DNA of 61,405 nucleotides from Alphaproteobacteria bacterium (GTDB lineage: Bacteria > Pseudomonadota > Alphaproteobacteria > Puniceispirillales > Puniceispirillaceae): contig JADHLI010000012.1 of NCBI GenBank assembly GCA_016780775.1, positions 1-61,405 of the forward strand, given 5' to 3'. The translations under genes and the position numbers were made by a program. The notes beneath the pieces are model-generated. The model did no database searches, was not told the origin of the DNA, and saw only the letters and a program-made list of their open reading frames with translations. Every line of letters begins with the position of its first letter. Position 1 is the stretch's first letter. Below are positions 1 to 8,469 of this stretch, piece after piece.

Positions 1-418
1 GCTTAATAAACTGATATAGCGTGGCTCTGGCCGCAACCGCTTCATCGATAAAGCTATCTGCTTTTGCACGGCCAAAACGCTGTGCTAGCTGGGCGCGGTT
101 ATAGCGAATATTGCCGCTGGTGATACCGCCATTTCGGGTTGAGGCACCAAATCCTATCGCCTCTTTTTCAAAGATAGTAACCTGCCGCCCTGCTCTAGCA
201 AGGGTGATCGCGGCAGATAAGCCAGCAAAGCCGCAACCAATAATGGCAATATCTGATTGGCTAGACCAGCGCCCATCCTCACTTGTCTGAGGCGGGGCTT
301 CGGCCCACCAATAACACCCCGCTTCTTTTGCTTCTGTCATGCCCAGCCTCACAGGCAATTTTTTCGATTGTATAACCTTATCGCGCATCGGTTGCTGCGT
401 ATGGTGATGGACAGACAT
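1..418 (-). CDS. FAD-dependent oxidoreductase (DAO family), 5' part only
   Basis: Reading leftward from ATG at 418, the frame is open to the window edge (139 codons), so only the N-terminus is present. After about 45 polar residues there is a dinucleotide-binding fold (IAIIGCGFAGLSAAITLARA) and then the FEKEAIGFGASTRNGG segment typical of DAO-type flavin amine oxidases such as gamma-glutamylputrescine oxidase (PuuB-like). The family oxidises amines or amino acids with FAD; the substrate cannot be told from this part. It starts 9 bp after the 106-residue gene, so it is probably the third gene of a leftward operon with the GAF protein. The FAD-binding assignment is secure; the subfamily is inference. 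Confidence 0.8.
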   Translation of the reverse strand, partial: MSVHHHTQQPMRDKVIQSKKLPVRLGMTEAKEAGCYWWAEAPPQTSEDGRWSSQSDIAIIGCGFAGLSAAITLARAGRQVTIFEKEAIGFGASTRNGGITSGNIRYNRAQLAQRFGRAKADSFIDEAVAARATLYQFIK

Positions 419-426
419 TCAGCGGG

Positions 427-747
427 TTAATTTACGGTGATGCTGGTATCGGTAGCCTCTGCTTCATAGGCATAGACAAACACACCGACATAGTGATTTT
501 CAGAATAGGCAAGCGAGTCTTTCAACTCCCCTAATGTAATTTTTGCCCGCTCTTCAAATTTACGCACATCCTCACTACTCAGGAATTTAGTTTGAATGGT
601 AACGCTGCCGCATTGACCAAGCGAGATATTTAGTGCCTGCATATTGCAGGTGACAATCAGCTTGCCAAAGCTATCAGAAAAATAAGAGGCTGCAATTTTG
701 GCTTCTGCAACAGAAGGGAATTTCAAATTATAGACTTTTGCATACAT
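427..747 (-). CDS. Small protein of unknown function (106 aa)
   Basis: I do not recognise the family. The protein is soluble, with no signal peptide or membrane segment. It begins MYAKVYNLKFPSVAEAK and has alternating hydrophobic stretches that look like a small alpha/beta fold, with a charged helix around residues 58-75. It lies 2 bp after the GAF-domain gene and 8 bp before the flavin oxidoreductase, all leftward, so it is most likely co-transcribed. ATG at 747 is the only good start. That the gene is real is inferred from the tight spacing and coding-like composition. Confidence 0.6.
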   Translation of the reverse strand: MYAKVYNLKFPSVAEAKIAASYFSDSFGKLIVTCNMQALNISLGQCGSVTIQTKFLSSEDVRKFEERAKITLGELKDSLAYSENHYVGVFVYAYEAEATDTSITVN

Positions 748-749
748 GC

Positions 750-1577
750 CTAATTCAACTGTGAGAGCATGTCGTCAAGCATCGAGGCGGCATCCTCACC
801 CGTAACTTTGACGCGGTTAAAGGTGCGTGGCTGGATTTTCATTTTTTCCTGCAAATGTCGACCTTCATCTGTAAGCAAGGGCTGGCTATCAACAAGCTGC
901 ACAAGCCCCAGCTTTATCAGCGCATCTAGGTGAATAGTATCTGCTGGCAATTCCGCAGATAGAGATAAAAAATATTTGAAATCATCAATTTTTAGATCTG
1001 GGCAATGCTGTTGGAAAGCCTGCAAGGCTTCTAGCATTTTAGCAGAGGTGAGCTGTTTCTGCTCGGTTTGCAAATCCAGTAAAAAGGCAATATTCTTCGT
1101 GATTTTTTGGATGAGTGGGATCACGTCTTTCGGGATAGCACGCGGCGATTTATGAAGCATGCATAAGGTGCCAAGCGCATAGTTATCGCGGTTCACAACG
1201 GGGAAACCTGCATAGCCTATCCAAACGGCGCTGCCATCCAGAATTTTCGGGTGATTTTTCCAATGCGAATCCTCTCGCAAGTCTGGCATCAATAAAGGGT
1301 CTGGGCTTAATAGGACATAAGAGCAGATATTATTAGCATCGCGCATGCCTTTATTGCCTGCCACAAAAAAATCTTCTCTGCCAGTGGCCGCCATAACGCA
1401 TTGCATCTCGCCGTCAAACAGAGAAAAAGAAGCGCTATCAAAGCCAGAAATATCCTTGGCAAGATCGCAATAAATTTGGAATAATTCAGGCTTGGGGTTT
1501 GCCACTAGCCCGGTGCGAATAACCGCCTGTGCGCGGCGCGCCTCGTTAGCTGGTCTGGGTGCAAGTGCTCCGGTCAT
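750..1577 (-). CDS. GAF-domain sensory protein
   Basis: A GAF domain covers about residues 30-170. It shows the usual pattern: a core strand in SASFSLFDGEMQCVMAATG, then ICSYVLLSPDPLLMPDLRED and GFPVVNRDNYALGTLCMLH. A roughly 100-residue C-terminal helical part follows and carries no kinase or cyclase motif. GAF domains bind small ligands or sense redox state, so it is probably a cytoplasmic sensor that acts through partners. A longer reading from GTG at 1592 is possible, but ATG at 1577 has a GGAGG ribosome site 8 nt upstream and is preferred. It appears to be the first gene of the leftward operon. Ligand unknown. Confidence 0.78.
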   Translation of the reverse strand: MTGALAPRPANEARRAQAVIRTGLVANPKPELFQIYCDLAKDISGFDSASFSLFDGEMQCVMAATGREDFFVAGNKGMRDANNICSYVLLSPDPLLMPDLREDSHWKNHPKILDGSAVWIGYAGFPVVNRDNYALGTLCMLHKSPRAIPKDVIPLIQKITKNIAFLLDLQTEQKQLTSAKMLEALQAFQQHCPDLKIDDFKYFLSLSAELPADTIHLDALIKLGLVQLVDSQPLLTDEGRHLQEKMKIQPRTFNRVKVTGEDAASMLDDMLSQLN

Positions 1578-1816
1578 CTGTAAAACCTCCACATTTCCTA
1601 TGAAAATCTTACGTTAACTAGGCTAAATCAACAATAGACTTATCTTTATTAGCAAGCACTACAGGTGAAAAATTTGGCTGATTGAGCAGGTAAGCCTCGA
1701 AAAAATCAGCAGATTTTTGAAGCGACCTATCTAAAAGATTTTTGCTGATCTGCCCAGCTTTTAGGCAAATCATGCATGGCCCCCCTATCTTGCCAGTTTG
1801 ATTCTCAGCAAGAAAG

Positions 1817-2989
1817 TTAGGGGCAAACAACAATATTACCGATATGCTTCTTGGTCATGAAGGCGCGTTGGGCTGCATGTAATTCAGCTAACGGATAGGT
1901 AGCGGCAAGCAATGGTTCGACTACGCCAGCTTCAATATAGCTGACCAGCCGCGGCATAATTTCCAGCCCAATTACCGTAGAGCCGGTGAAGGTTAGGTCG
2001 CGCAAATAAAGGGTGCGCAGATCTAATTCTGCCATTGGCCCCGCTATTGCCCCAGAGCAGGTGTAGCGCCCGCCCCGCTGCAGATAATCTAGCAGATATG
2101 GCCAAGCAGGCCCGCCCACCACGTCGGCTAGAACGGTGATTTTTTCTGTCGCCAGCGCTTCTTTTAAGGATGTTTCCAGACCCGCCCCCCCAGAATGATT
2201 ATCAGAATGATTATCCGAACCATTATGAGCATCATTAGGGGACAATGTAGCACGCGGCAAAACGCGGTCTGCCCCTAGGGCTAAGAGCGCCGCTTCTTTG
2301 TCTGGACTAGTCATGGCAAGTACCCGCGCGCCGCGATGTTTTGCCAGCTGTACCAGTGCACTGCCCACGCCGCCAGACGCACCGGGGATTAAAATAGTAT
2401 CTGTTTCGGATAATTCTGCGCGGCTTAGCATGCCCTCTGCTGTAGAATAGGAACAGGAAAAGGTTGCCAATTCCGCATCTGAAAGGGCGCTATTAACCGC
2501 TATCGCATTCTGTTCTGGCATCACGGTATATTGCGCAAAACCCCCATCACATTCAGAGCCCATATAGCCAGTTTTGTTTTTATCAGTTGGCGCATCAGGG
2601 TCGCGCAGCCAGCAGTCAGACAGAATGCGCTGGCCGATACGCGCCCTGTCAACACCGGCCCCTACCGCTACAATCCTGCCGCATATATCGGCGCCCTGAA
2701 TGCGCGGAAACGAAATGGGTGCCCCGCCCCAAGACGGGTCTGCATTATCAATTTTATCATGACCGCCAGCTTTAGTGGCGGTACTAACGGCCTTTGAATA
2801 CCAGCCAGCGCGTGTATTCACATCTGTATTATTCAGCCCACACGCCCCGACCTTCACCAACACTTGCCCTGCCGCAGGGGTGGGGCAAGGCCAATCTGTA
2901 TGAAATACCATCTGATCCATATCGCCATGCCCCATTGTCACCATGGCTTGCATAGTTGTGGGGGGCGTGATGCTTGGCGTATCGCTCAT
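1817..2989 (-). CDS. MDR-family alcohol dehydrogenase / quinone oxidoreductase
   Basis: This is a medium-chain dehydrogenase of about 390 residues. An N-terminal GroES-like domain (KVGACGLNNTDVNTRAGW) is followed by a Rossmann domain with the NADPH loop GASGGVGSALVQLAK. The insert WLRDPDAPTDKNKTGY is typical of the 'alcohol dehydrogenase family' MDR subgroup. It should reduce or oxidise an aldehyde, ketone or enone with NAD(P)(H); the substrate is unknown. The frame is open up to 3103, but the start at 2989 (MSDTPS) has AAGGA 10 nt upstream and removes 38 unconserved residues. A serine/histidine/asparagine-rich insertion (NHSDNHS) comes from an in-frame 12-bp tandem repeat. Confidence 0.82.
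   Translation of the reverse strand: MSDTPSITPPTTMQAMVTMGHGDMDQMVFHTDWPCPTPAAGQVLVKVGACGLNNTDVNTRAGWYSKAVSTATKAGGHDKIDNADPSWGGAPISFPRIQGADICGRIVAVGAGVDRARIGQRILSDCWLRDPDAPTDKNKTGYMGSECDGGFAQYTVMPEQNAIAVNSALSDAELATFSCSYSTAEGMLSRAELSETDTILIPGASGGVGSALVQLAKHRGARVLAMTSPDKEAALLALGADRVLPRATLSPNDAHNGSDNHSDNHSGGAGLETSLKEALATEKITVLADVVGGPAWPYLLDYLQRGGRYTCSGAIAGPMAELDLRTLYLRDLTFTGSTVIGLEIMPRLVSYIEAGVVEPLLAATYPLAELHAAQRAFMTKKHIGNIVVCP
2192..2239. repeat. 12-bp tandem repeat inside the MDR gene
   Basis: Two perfect copies of AGAATGATTATC (2192-2203, 2204-2215) are followed by two diverged units. They stay in frame and encode the NGSDNHSDNHSG stretch, a probable surface loop. It is one of several short in-frame tandem repeats in the left part of the window. 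Confidence 0.8.
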
Positions 2990-3135
2990 GGCTTTGATGT
3001 CCTTGCTGTTCGTGTTTTTAAAAGATGCGGCGTGCGGTTTTATTTGCCGAAACACCCTATCAGCCTTGCAGATGCTGCGCAATTCACCGCTCTCTATGCT
3101 CAAAGGATAGATGCGGTAAAGAGTTAATTTTGGCT

Positions 3136-3600
3136 TTATTCTTCCTTCTTGCCTTTTAGATAGTCTGGCTGCGGGGTGTTCGCAGAATAGCCTGCCATTG
3201 TATCGGCATGTTCTGATGCGGTTATATCGCCAAGATAAGGGGCTTTGGTGCGGGTAAATACTTCGCGGTTTAGATCAAACCAGAAGCTAGGCGGATCAAA
3301 CGTGCCCGCACATATGGCCGTTAGACCCGCACGGCGCTCTAAATGACAGAAAACCGTAGTCCCGCAGGTTCCGCAAAACCGCGTCTGCCATGCATATCCG
3401 CTTTCGGAAGTGAAATGGAAATCTTTCAATTCACCTGCAACTATCTCAATTTGGTCATCTGCAAAATAGACCAGATTGCCAAACGCACTGCCAGAGCGAA
3501 GCTGGCAATAGCGGCAATGACAAACAGCCGCTCTGTCTGGTGCTCCTTTGGTGATATAGCGTAACTGGCCGCACAAGCAGCCGCCCTGATGCTCTTCCAT
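3136..3600 (-). CDS. GFA / CENP-V family zinc protein
   Basis: About 154 residues with the cysteine signature of the glutathione-dependent formaldehyde-activating (GFA/CENP-V) fold: GGCLCGQLRY near residue 8, CHCRYCQ near 27 and CGTCGTT near 77. These bind two zinc ions. Members are often called S-hydroxymethylglutathione synthases, but most have unproven functions. The start at 3600 is chosen because AAGGAGG lies 8 nt upstream; the frame extends 11 codons further. The gene is alone on this strand, about 150 bp upstream of the MDR dehydrogenase in the same direction. A link to aldehyde detoxification is possible but inferred. Confidence 0.85.
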   Translation of the reverse strand: MEEHQGGCLCGQLRYITKGAPDRAAVCHCRYCQLRSGSAFGNLVYFADDQIEIVAGELKDFHFTSESGYAWQTRFCGTCGTTVFCHLERRAGLTAICAGTFDPPSFWFDLNREVFTRTKAPYLGDITASEHADTMAGYSANTPQPDYLKGKKEE

Positions 3601-3651
3601 ATCTTCCGCCTCCTTGTTAGGTAATAGGATCACTGCCCCCGCTTCTATTAT

Positions 3652-3689
3652 TATTATTGAAGGGATAGGGTATTATTGAAGGGATAGGG
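3652..3689. repeat. 19-bp direct tandem repeat
   Basis: Two perfect adjacent copies of TATTATTGAAGGGATAGGG lie in the 342-bp gap between the divergent GFA and NMT1/THI5-like genes. No gene is seen in the rest of the gap apart from a second repeat at 3811-3866. Confidence 0.9.
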
Positions 3690-3810
3690 CTTGCTCTCAA
3701 CCAAAAACGCAAACATCCTGTAATTTAGGCCTATCACAAAGGCCAATATTGGCGCGTTTTTTTGGGGAATTCATTTGCCCATATGGGACGTTTCAGCTTA
3801 GACTGTTTCG

Positions 3811-3866
3811 GTATGTCTATTTTGGTATATCTATTTTGGTATATCTATCTTAGTATATTTATTCCT
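3811..3866. repeat. 14-bp A+T-rich tandem repeat, four units
   Basis: Four 14-bp units of the type GTATATCTATTTTG, the first and the last two diverged, occupy the region upstream of the binding-protein gene. The GTATAT steps could supply a -10 element, but I see no clear -35 partner, so a promoter role is only a possibility. Confidence 0.8.
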
Positions 3867-3942
3867 TATTTCTGCTTTCGTGCATATAGGCACTAAATCT
3901 GTTATCTCACCCCCTTCCCAAAATAGAGGAGCGCCTGCCCAG

Positions 3943-4830
3943 ATGGCAAAGATCAGCATACAATTTACCCTGTTTTCGGCCTTTTACTCGCCTCTAATTT
4001 CCACCATGACAGGCGGCTTTCTATCTGAAGAAGGGCTGGAATATGATTGGAGTGTTGCCGCCGCTGGCGTCAGTGCTATTGAAGCTTTGAGGACAGGCGA
4101 GGCAGATGTGGTGCAATCTACCATCTCGCAAGGCTTTACCAGCCTTAATCAGGGCAAAGAGCCGGGATGTGTCCATTTCGCACAAATCAACGGCGCAGAT
4201 GGCTTTTTTATCACTGGCCGCGATGCTGACGATGGCTTTAACTGGCATAAGCTAGAAGGGGCAGATGTGCTTGTTCATCATGGCGGCCAGCCAATGACCA
4301 TGTTCCGCTATGCCTGCCATAAGGCGGGTATTGATATCGACAAGATTAATATTATTGACGCTGGTAATGGCGCGGAAATGGATAAGGCGTTCCGTGCTGG
4401 CAGGGGCGATTATATCCATCAGCAGGGCCCGGCGCCACAGCAACTACAAGCCGATGGGCAAGGGGTTGTTTTAGCGGCGCTTGGCACGCCTATTGGGGCA
4501 TGTGCTTTTTCCAGCCTTGCCAGCACACAAGAATTTTTAGGCACCGATAAGGCCGCTGCGTTCACCCGCGCCTTTGCCCGCGCCAAAGCCTATCTTGGGG
4601 AAACACCCGCTGCGGAAATTGCGGCGGCAGAAAAACCCCTATTTCCAAATATTGATGAAGCTGTTTTGGCGGACTGTATTGCTAGCTATCAGAAAATTGG
4701 CTGCTGGCAGGGGCCTATTGACATCACTGCGCAAGGCTATGAAGCTATGCTCGATATTTTTGCCTTTGATGGTAAGCTGAAATCACGACATGCCTTTGAT
4801 AAGATTTGCGTCGCTGCGCCAGCGCATTAG
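3943..4830 (+). CDS. THI5/NMT1-like (SsuA-type) substrate-binding protein
   Basis: About 295 residues resembling the periplasmic-binding-protein fold used by taurine, aliphatic sulfonate and thiamine-precursor systems. Features include the start TLFSAFYSPLISTMTGGFLSEEGLEYDW, the ligand-pocket region EALRTGEADVVQS and a C-terminal half ending in YEAMLDIFAFDGKL. There is no signal peptide, and no permease or ATPase gene is adjacent. It may be an orphan cytoplasmic sensor or enzyme, or work with transport parts elsewhere. The start at 3943 has a GAGGAG stretch upstream; an upstream ATG at 3880 would add 21 residues that do not resemble a leader. Ligand unknown. Confidence 0.7.
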   Translation: MAKISIQFTLFSAFYSPLISTMTGGFLSEEGLEYDWSVAAAGVSAIEALRTGEADVVQSTISQGFTSLNQGKEPGCVHFAQINGADGFFITGRDADDGFNWHKLEGADVLVHHGGQPMTMFRYACHKAGIDIDKINIIDAGNGAEMDKAFRAGRGDYIHQQGPAPQQLQADGQGVVLAALGTPIGACAFSSLASTQEFLGTDKAAAFTRAFARAKAYLGETPAAEIAAAEKPLFPNIDEAVLADCIASYQKIGCWQGPIDITAQGYEAMLDIFAFDGKLKSRHAFDKICVAAPAH

Positions 4831-4927
4831 GTCCATTGTAGGGATATTTAGCCTGTAATACAGATTGCTAGTTTAACATTAGGGTTAAATTTGGTAGATA
4901 TTTTTCGAAGTTTAAGGAGATAAATTC

Positions 4928-6358
4928 ATGTATGAAAAATTAGAATTATTGATTAATGGCCAGTTCCGGCAGGGTTCTGAAGGCAAGAGTGAGCCTGTTT
5001 ACAATCCTGCTACGGGTGAGGTTCTGGGCGCGTTGCCGCATGCCAGTAAGGCAGATTTAGATGAGGCGCTAGCGGCAAGCGAGAAAGCCTATAAGATTTG
5101 GCGCGGCCAGACGGCGCTTAGCCGCCAGAAAGTTTTGGAAAAAGCCTGCCGGATTTTAGAAGACCGCTTTGATGAAGTGGCAGAAAATCTAACCAAAGAG
5201 ATGGGTAAGCCTTTGGCCGAATCCAAGCTTGAATTAGGCGTTGCTATTGATGTTATCCGCTGGTACGGCGAAGAAGGTAAGCGCATCTATGGTCGCACCG
5301 TGCTGCCACGCATGGCTGGCATTGCCCAGACCGTCCGCAAAGATCCCGTTGGCCCGGTTATCGCCTTTGTTGCTTGGAACTTCCCAGCGCTTAATGTTGT
5401 GCGCAAAGTAGCTGGCGCGTTGGCAGCTGGTTGTTCTGTTATCATCAAGCCTAGTGAAGAAACACCCGGTACCGCGATCGCCATTGCCAGAGCCTTGGTA
5501 GAGGCAGGTGTTCCAGATGGCGCGGTAAATATGGTGTTTGGTGTGCCAGCAGAAGTTTCTGAGCATTTATGTTCCTCCCCCATTCCGCGCAAGCTTTCCT
5601 TTACGGGCAGTGTACCTGTAGGCATTCACCTACAGAAACTGGCAGCTGAAAATATGATCAAATGCACCATGGAGCTAGGCGGGCATTCGCCTGTGATGGT
5701 GTTTGAAGATGGGGATATCGAAAAGGCCGCAAAGATTGCTGCTGCGGGTAAATACCGTAACGCTGGTCAGGTATGTGTATCGCCTACACGGTTTTTTGTG
5801 CAGAAATCTGTGCATGGAAAATTTGTGGATGCCTTTGTCTCTGAGGTTGATAATTTGAATATCGGGGATGGTATGGATGATGGCGTTACCATGGGCCCGC
5901 TTATTGCAGATAGACGCATTGATGTAATGGACGGTCTGGTTCAGGATGCGGTTGCGCAAGGGGCGAATTTGCTTCGCGGTGGTAGCCGATTAAACCGTCC
6001 GGGTAGTTTTTATGCGCCAACTGTTCTGGATAATGTCTCAGATGATGCGCGTATCATGAATGATGAGCCTTTTGGCCCGGTGGCGCCAATTGATAGCTTT
6101 GCTTCAGTGGATGAGGTAATTGCCCGTGCTAACCGCCTGCCATTTGGTCTAGCGGCTTATGCCTTTACCGAAGACCCAGCCCTGATTGCCCGCCTGAAAG
6201 AAGATGTGGAAACAGGTTTGCTAGCGGTGAACTCAACAGTGGTAAGTGTGCCGGAAACACCATTTGGCGGTATCAAGCATAGCGGCTATGGCTCAGAAGG
6301 CGGTATCGAGGGGCTAGAAGCCTTTCTGACTACCCGTTTTGTAAGCGAAACATACTAG
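4928..6358 (+). CDS. NAD(P)-dependent aldehyde dehydrogenase, semialdehyde type
   Basis: Full-length 476-residue ALDH. Catalytic Cys283 (GQVCVSPTR), general base Glu249 (MELGGHSP), oxyanion Asn151 (AWNFPALN) and cofactor Lys174 (VIIKPSEETPG) are all visible. It looks most like succinate- or alpha-ketoglutarate-semialdehyde dehydrogenases. Downstream lie converging sugar-acid genes (KduD-like, IdnD-like and an enolase-superfamily dehydratase), so oxidation of 2-oxoglutarate semialdehyde at the end of a Weimberg-like route is plausible but inferred. AAGGAG lies 8 nt before ATG. A strong hairpin terminator follows. Confidence 0.88.
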   Translation: MYEKLELLINGQFRQGSEGKSEPVYNPATGEVLGALPHASKADLDEALAASEKAYKIWRGQTALSRQKVLEKACRILEDRFDEVAENLTKEMGKPLAESKLELGVAIDVIRWYGEEGKRIYGRTVLPRMAGIAQTVRKDPVGPVIAFVAWNFPALNVVRKVAGALAAGCSVIIKPSEETPGTAIAIARALVEAGVPDGAVNMVFGVPAEVSEHLCSSPIPRKLSFTGSVPVGIHLQKLAAENMIKCTMELGGHSPVMVFEDGDIEKAAKIAAAGKYRNAGQVCVSPTRFFVQKSVHGKFVDAFVSEVDNLNIGDGMDDGVTMGPLIADRRIDVMDGLVQDAVAQGANLLRGGSRLNRPGSFYAPTVLDNVSDDARIMNDEPFGPVAPIDSFASVDEVIARANRLPFGLAAYAFTEDPALIARLKEDVETGLLAVNSTVVSVPETPFGGIKHSGYGSEGGIEGLEAFLTTRFVSETY

Positions 6359-6381
6359 TCACGCGTTAAATTTAAAAAAAG

Positions 6382-6416
6382 GCCGCCTACCAGATCGCTG
6401 GATAGGCGGCTTTTTT
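6382..6416 (+). terminator. Rho-independent terminator (probably bidirectional)
   Basis: GCCGCCTA (6382-6389) pairs perfectly with TAGGCGGC (6403-6410), with a further CCA/TGG inner pairing, and is followed by six T. An A-run before the left arm makes it work for the converging minus-strand operon too. It separates the aldehyde dehydrogenase from the KduD-like gene. Confidence 0.9.
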
Positions 6417-6436
6417 GTCTGTTTTTTAAAGGGAGG

Positions 6437-7207
6437 CTAGCGCCCCATCCAGCCCCCATCGACGACCAGAATTTCCCCATTTACGTAAGATGAAGCGTCT
6501 GAGGCTAGGAATATGGCAGGGCCGCCAAAATCTCCAGGCGTGCCCCAACGTCCAGCCGGTATCCGCTCAAGGATAGCTTTATGCCGTACCGGATCATCTT
6601 GCAGGGCTTGTGTATTATCTGTTGCGATATAGCCCGGCGCAATCGCATTCACATTCACGCCTTTTCCTGCCCATTCGTTAGCTAGGGCTTTTGTTAGCTG
6701 GCCAATGCCGCCCTTTGATGCGGCATAGCCGGGCACGGTAATACCGCCTTGGAAGGTTAGCAGGGAAGCTGTAAAAATAATTTTACCTGTTCCGCGTGCT
6801 ATCATATGTTGGCCAATTTCGCGGCTGATAACAAATTGCGCGTTCAGGTTAACTTCCAGCACCTCATCCCATAAATCATCATCATGTTCTGCTGCGGGCT
6901 TGCGCTTAATAGTACCAGCATTATTGACCAGAATATCTGGAATGATCCCATCTGCGCTAAGCTGGTCACAAAACCCCTTTACTGCTTTCCGGTCTGAAAA
7001 ATCTACCGCATGGCCGCTGAATGTGCGTCCCTGCGCCGTGACGGCCTTTTCAATATCGCTTCCCGATGCTTCTAGTGAGGCACTAACCCCAATAATATTT
7101 GCCCCTGCCCCGGCAAGAGCATCCGCAATGCCAAAGCCGATACCGCGACGGCACCCCGTTACAAGGGCGGTTTTTCCTGCAAGGCTAAATTTATCTAAAA
7201 CACTCAT
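6437..7207 (-). CDS. SDR, 2-dehydro-3-deoxy-D-gluconate 5-dehydrogenase-like (KduD-like)
   Basis: A 256-residue classical SDR with the cofactor loop TGCRRGIGFGIA (17-28) and NNAG. The catalytic Tyr-Lys pair is in GYAASKGG. The C-terminal block (GYIATDNTQAL, RIPAGRWG, YVNGEILVVDGGW) is the pattern of KduD. KduD interconverts 2-keto-3-deoxygluconate and 2,5-diketo-3-deoxygluconate in uronate and pectin breakdown. It overlaps the upstream zinc dehydrogenase gene by 4 bp, so the two are translationally coupled. The exact keto-deoxy sugar acid is unproven. Confidence 0.82.
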   Translation of the reverse strand: MSVLDKFSLAGKTALVTGCRRGIGFGIADALAGAGANIIGVSASLEASGSDIEKAVTAQGRTFSGHAVDFSDRKAVKGFCDQLSADGIIPDILVNNAGTIKRKPAAEHDDDLWDEVLEVNLNAQFVISREIGQHMIARGTGKIIFTASLLTFQGGITVPGYAASKGGIGQLTKALANEWAGKGVNVNAIAPGYIATDNTQALQDDPVRHKAILERIPAGRWGTPGDFGGPAIFLASDASSYVNGEILVVDGGWMGR

Positions 7208-8244
7208 ATTTCATTTCCTACTCTGATAAGGCTTTTCATCGCGGTTGGGCTGCTATCAAGGGCTTCAAAGGCAGCTTGAATATCACTAAGCGGGCTGACA
7301 TCTGTGATAATGGTATCTGCATCTACCCCGCCAGAGGTAATGATATCTATCGCTTTATCATAATCTGCGGCTTCGTAGACACGCGCACCTAATAGCTGAA
7401 GCTCCCGCCAGAAAAATTGAAACAAATCAATTTGTGGCTTCTGGGCATGAATAGCAACCATCACAATACGCGCCCGTGTTGCGGCAATTTCTGTCATGGC
7501 GTCCACCCCTTTTTGGGTGCCAGACACTTCAAAGACAACATCTGCGCCTTTGCCAGCGGTTTTTTCATTTATCGTTTGTGCTAAATCCTGCTCAGCAGGG
7601 TTTACCGTATCAAAGCCCAGCTTGTGGGCTATTTCAATCCGGTTTGGATTGACCTCAGATATTGTGACCTTGCCGCCAGCATCGCGCGCCACCATCGCCA
7701 CTAAAACCCCAATAGGCCCGCCGCCAATGACCACTACATCTTCGCCAGCTTTTAAGGCAGATAGACGGACATCATGGCACGCCACCGCAACAGGTTCAAT
7801 AAGTGCGGCATGATCTAGGCGCAGCGCATCTGGCAGGTGATGCAGCGTATGGGCTGGCACACACCAGATTTCCTGCATGGCGCCATCGGTATCCAGACCA
7901 AGGAATTTTAGTTTATGACAAATATGGGTATGGCCAGCATTACACGCTGGGCAATCCCCGCAATGGTCAAGGGGACGCACCACGACCTTTTGGCCAAGGG
8001 TGAACCCCTCTACCCCGTCTCCAATTCCGGCGACCACACCAGACATCTCATGGCCAACAATCCGGTTGTGACCAACACGCGCATCCATGTTGCCGTGATA
8101 GACATGCATGTCTGTGCCGCAAATACCACAAAAAGCGATACGCACCGCAACTTCGCCTGATGCTGGTTTAGCGGCTTCGGTCTGTTCTACGATAAAGGTT
8201 TTGTTGCCACGATAAAAGGCAGCGGAAATCATCTGTTCATTCAT
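7204..8244 (-). CDS. Zinc-dependent MDR dehydrogenase (L-idonate/L-iditol/threonine DH class)
   Basis: 346 residues. The catalytic zinc site is seen as CGICGTDMH plus GHEMSG, and the structural zinc as the four cysteines of CGDCPACNAGHTHIC. The NAD loop is VVIGGGPIGVLVA. It should oxidise a secondary hydroxyl of a polyol or sugar acid. It is first in a two-gene leftward operon with the KduD-like SDR and divergent from the enolase-superfamily gene, separated by a 225-bp shared promoter region. Together they suggest catabolism of an aldonate or uronate. Substrate not determinable. Confidence 0.85.
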   Translation of the reverse strand: MNEQMISAAFYRGNKTFIVEQTEAAKPASGEVAVRIAFCGICGTDMHVYHGNMDARVGHNRIVGHEMSGVVAGIGDGVEGFTLGQKVVVRPLDHCGDCPACNAGHTHICHKLKFLGLDTDGAMQEIWCVPAHTLHHLPDALRLDHAALIEPVAVACHDVRLSALKAGEDVVVIGGGPIGVLVAMVARDAGGKVTISEVNPNRIEIAHKLGFDTVNPAEQDLAQTINEKTAGKGADVVFEVSGTQKGVDAMTEIAATRARIVMVAIHAQKPQIDLFQFFWRELQLLGARVYEAADYDKAIDIITSGGVDADTIITDVSPLSDIQAAFEALDSSPTAMKSLIRVGNEI

Positions 8245-8469
8245 AATTAGATACTTCCCTATTTGGCCGAGTTTTATTTTGTTACACTGAGAGTTAGCGT
8301 TATACTGTTCTGGTTAGCTGAGGATCAGATTACGCCAGATAGCATCAAAAGCATACTTGAAATTTTGGCTATCTGTTTGTTTTGCTGATCTGTCTTAGCA
8401 ATGTGTTTTATCCTCGCTGTACTGCCCATAAGCGCCAGATAAAAGCGCTAAATAGGAAAAGGTTTTTTC

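Noticed and set aside
1618-1833. 71-codon leftward frame between the GAF and MDR genes
   Set aside because: It begins with TTG inside the end of the MDR gene, has no ribosome site and no recognisable content.
6360-6369. CACGCGTTAA after the aldehyde dehydrogenase as a third LacI operator
   Set aside because: Only 10 bases match, and it lies downstream of a gene beside a terminator, not in a promoter.
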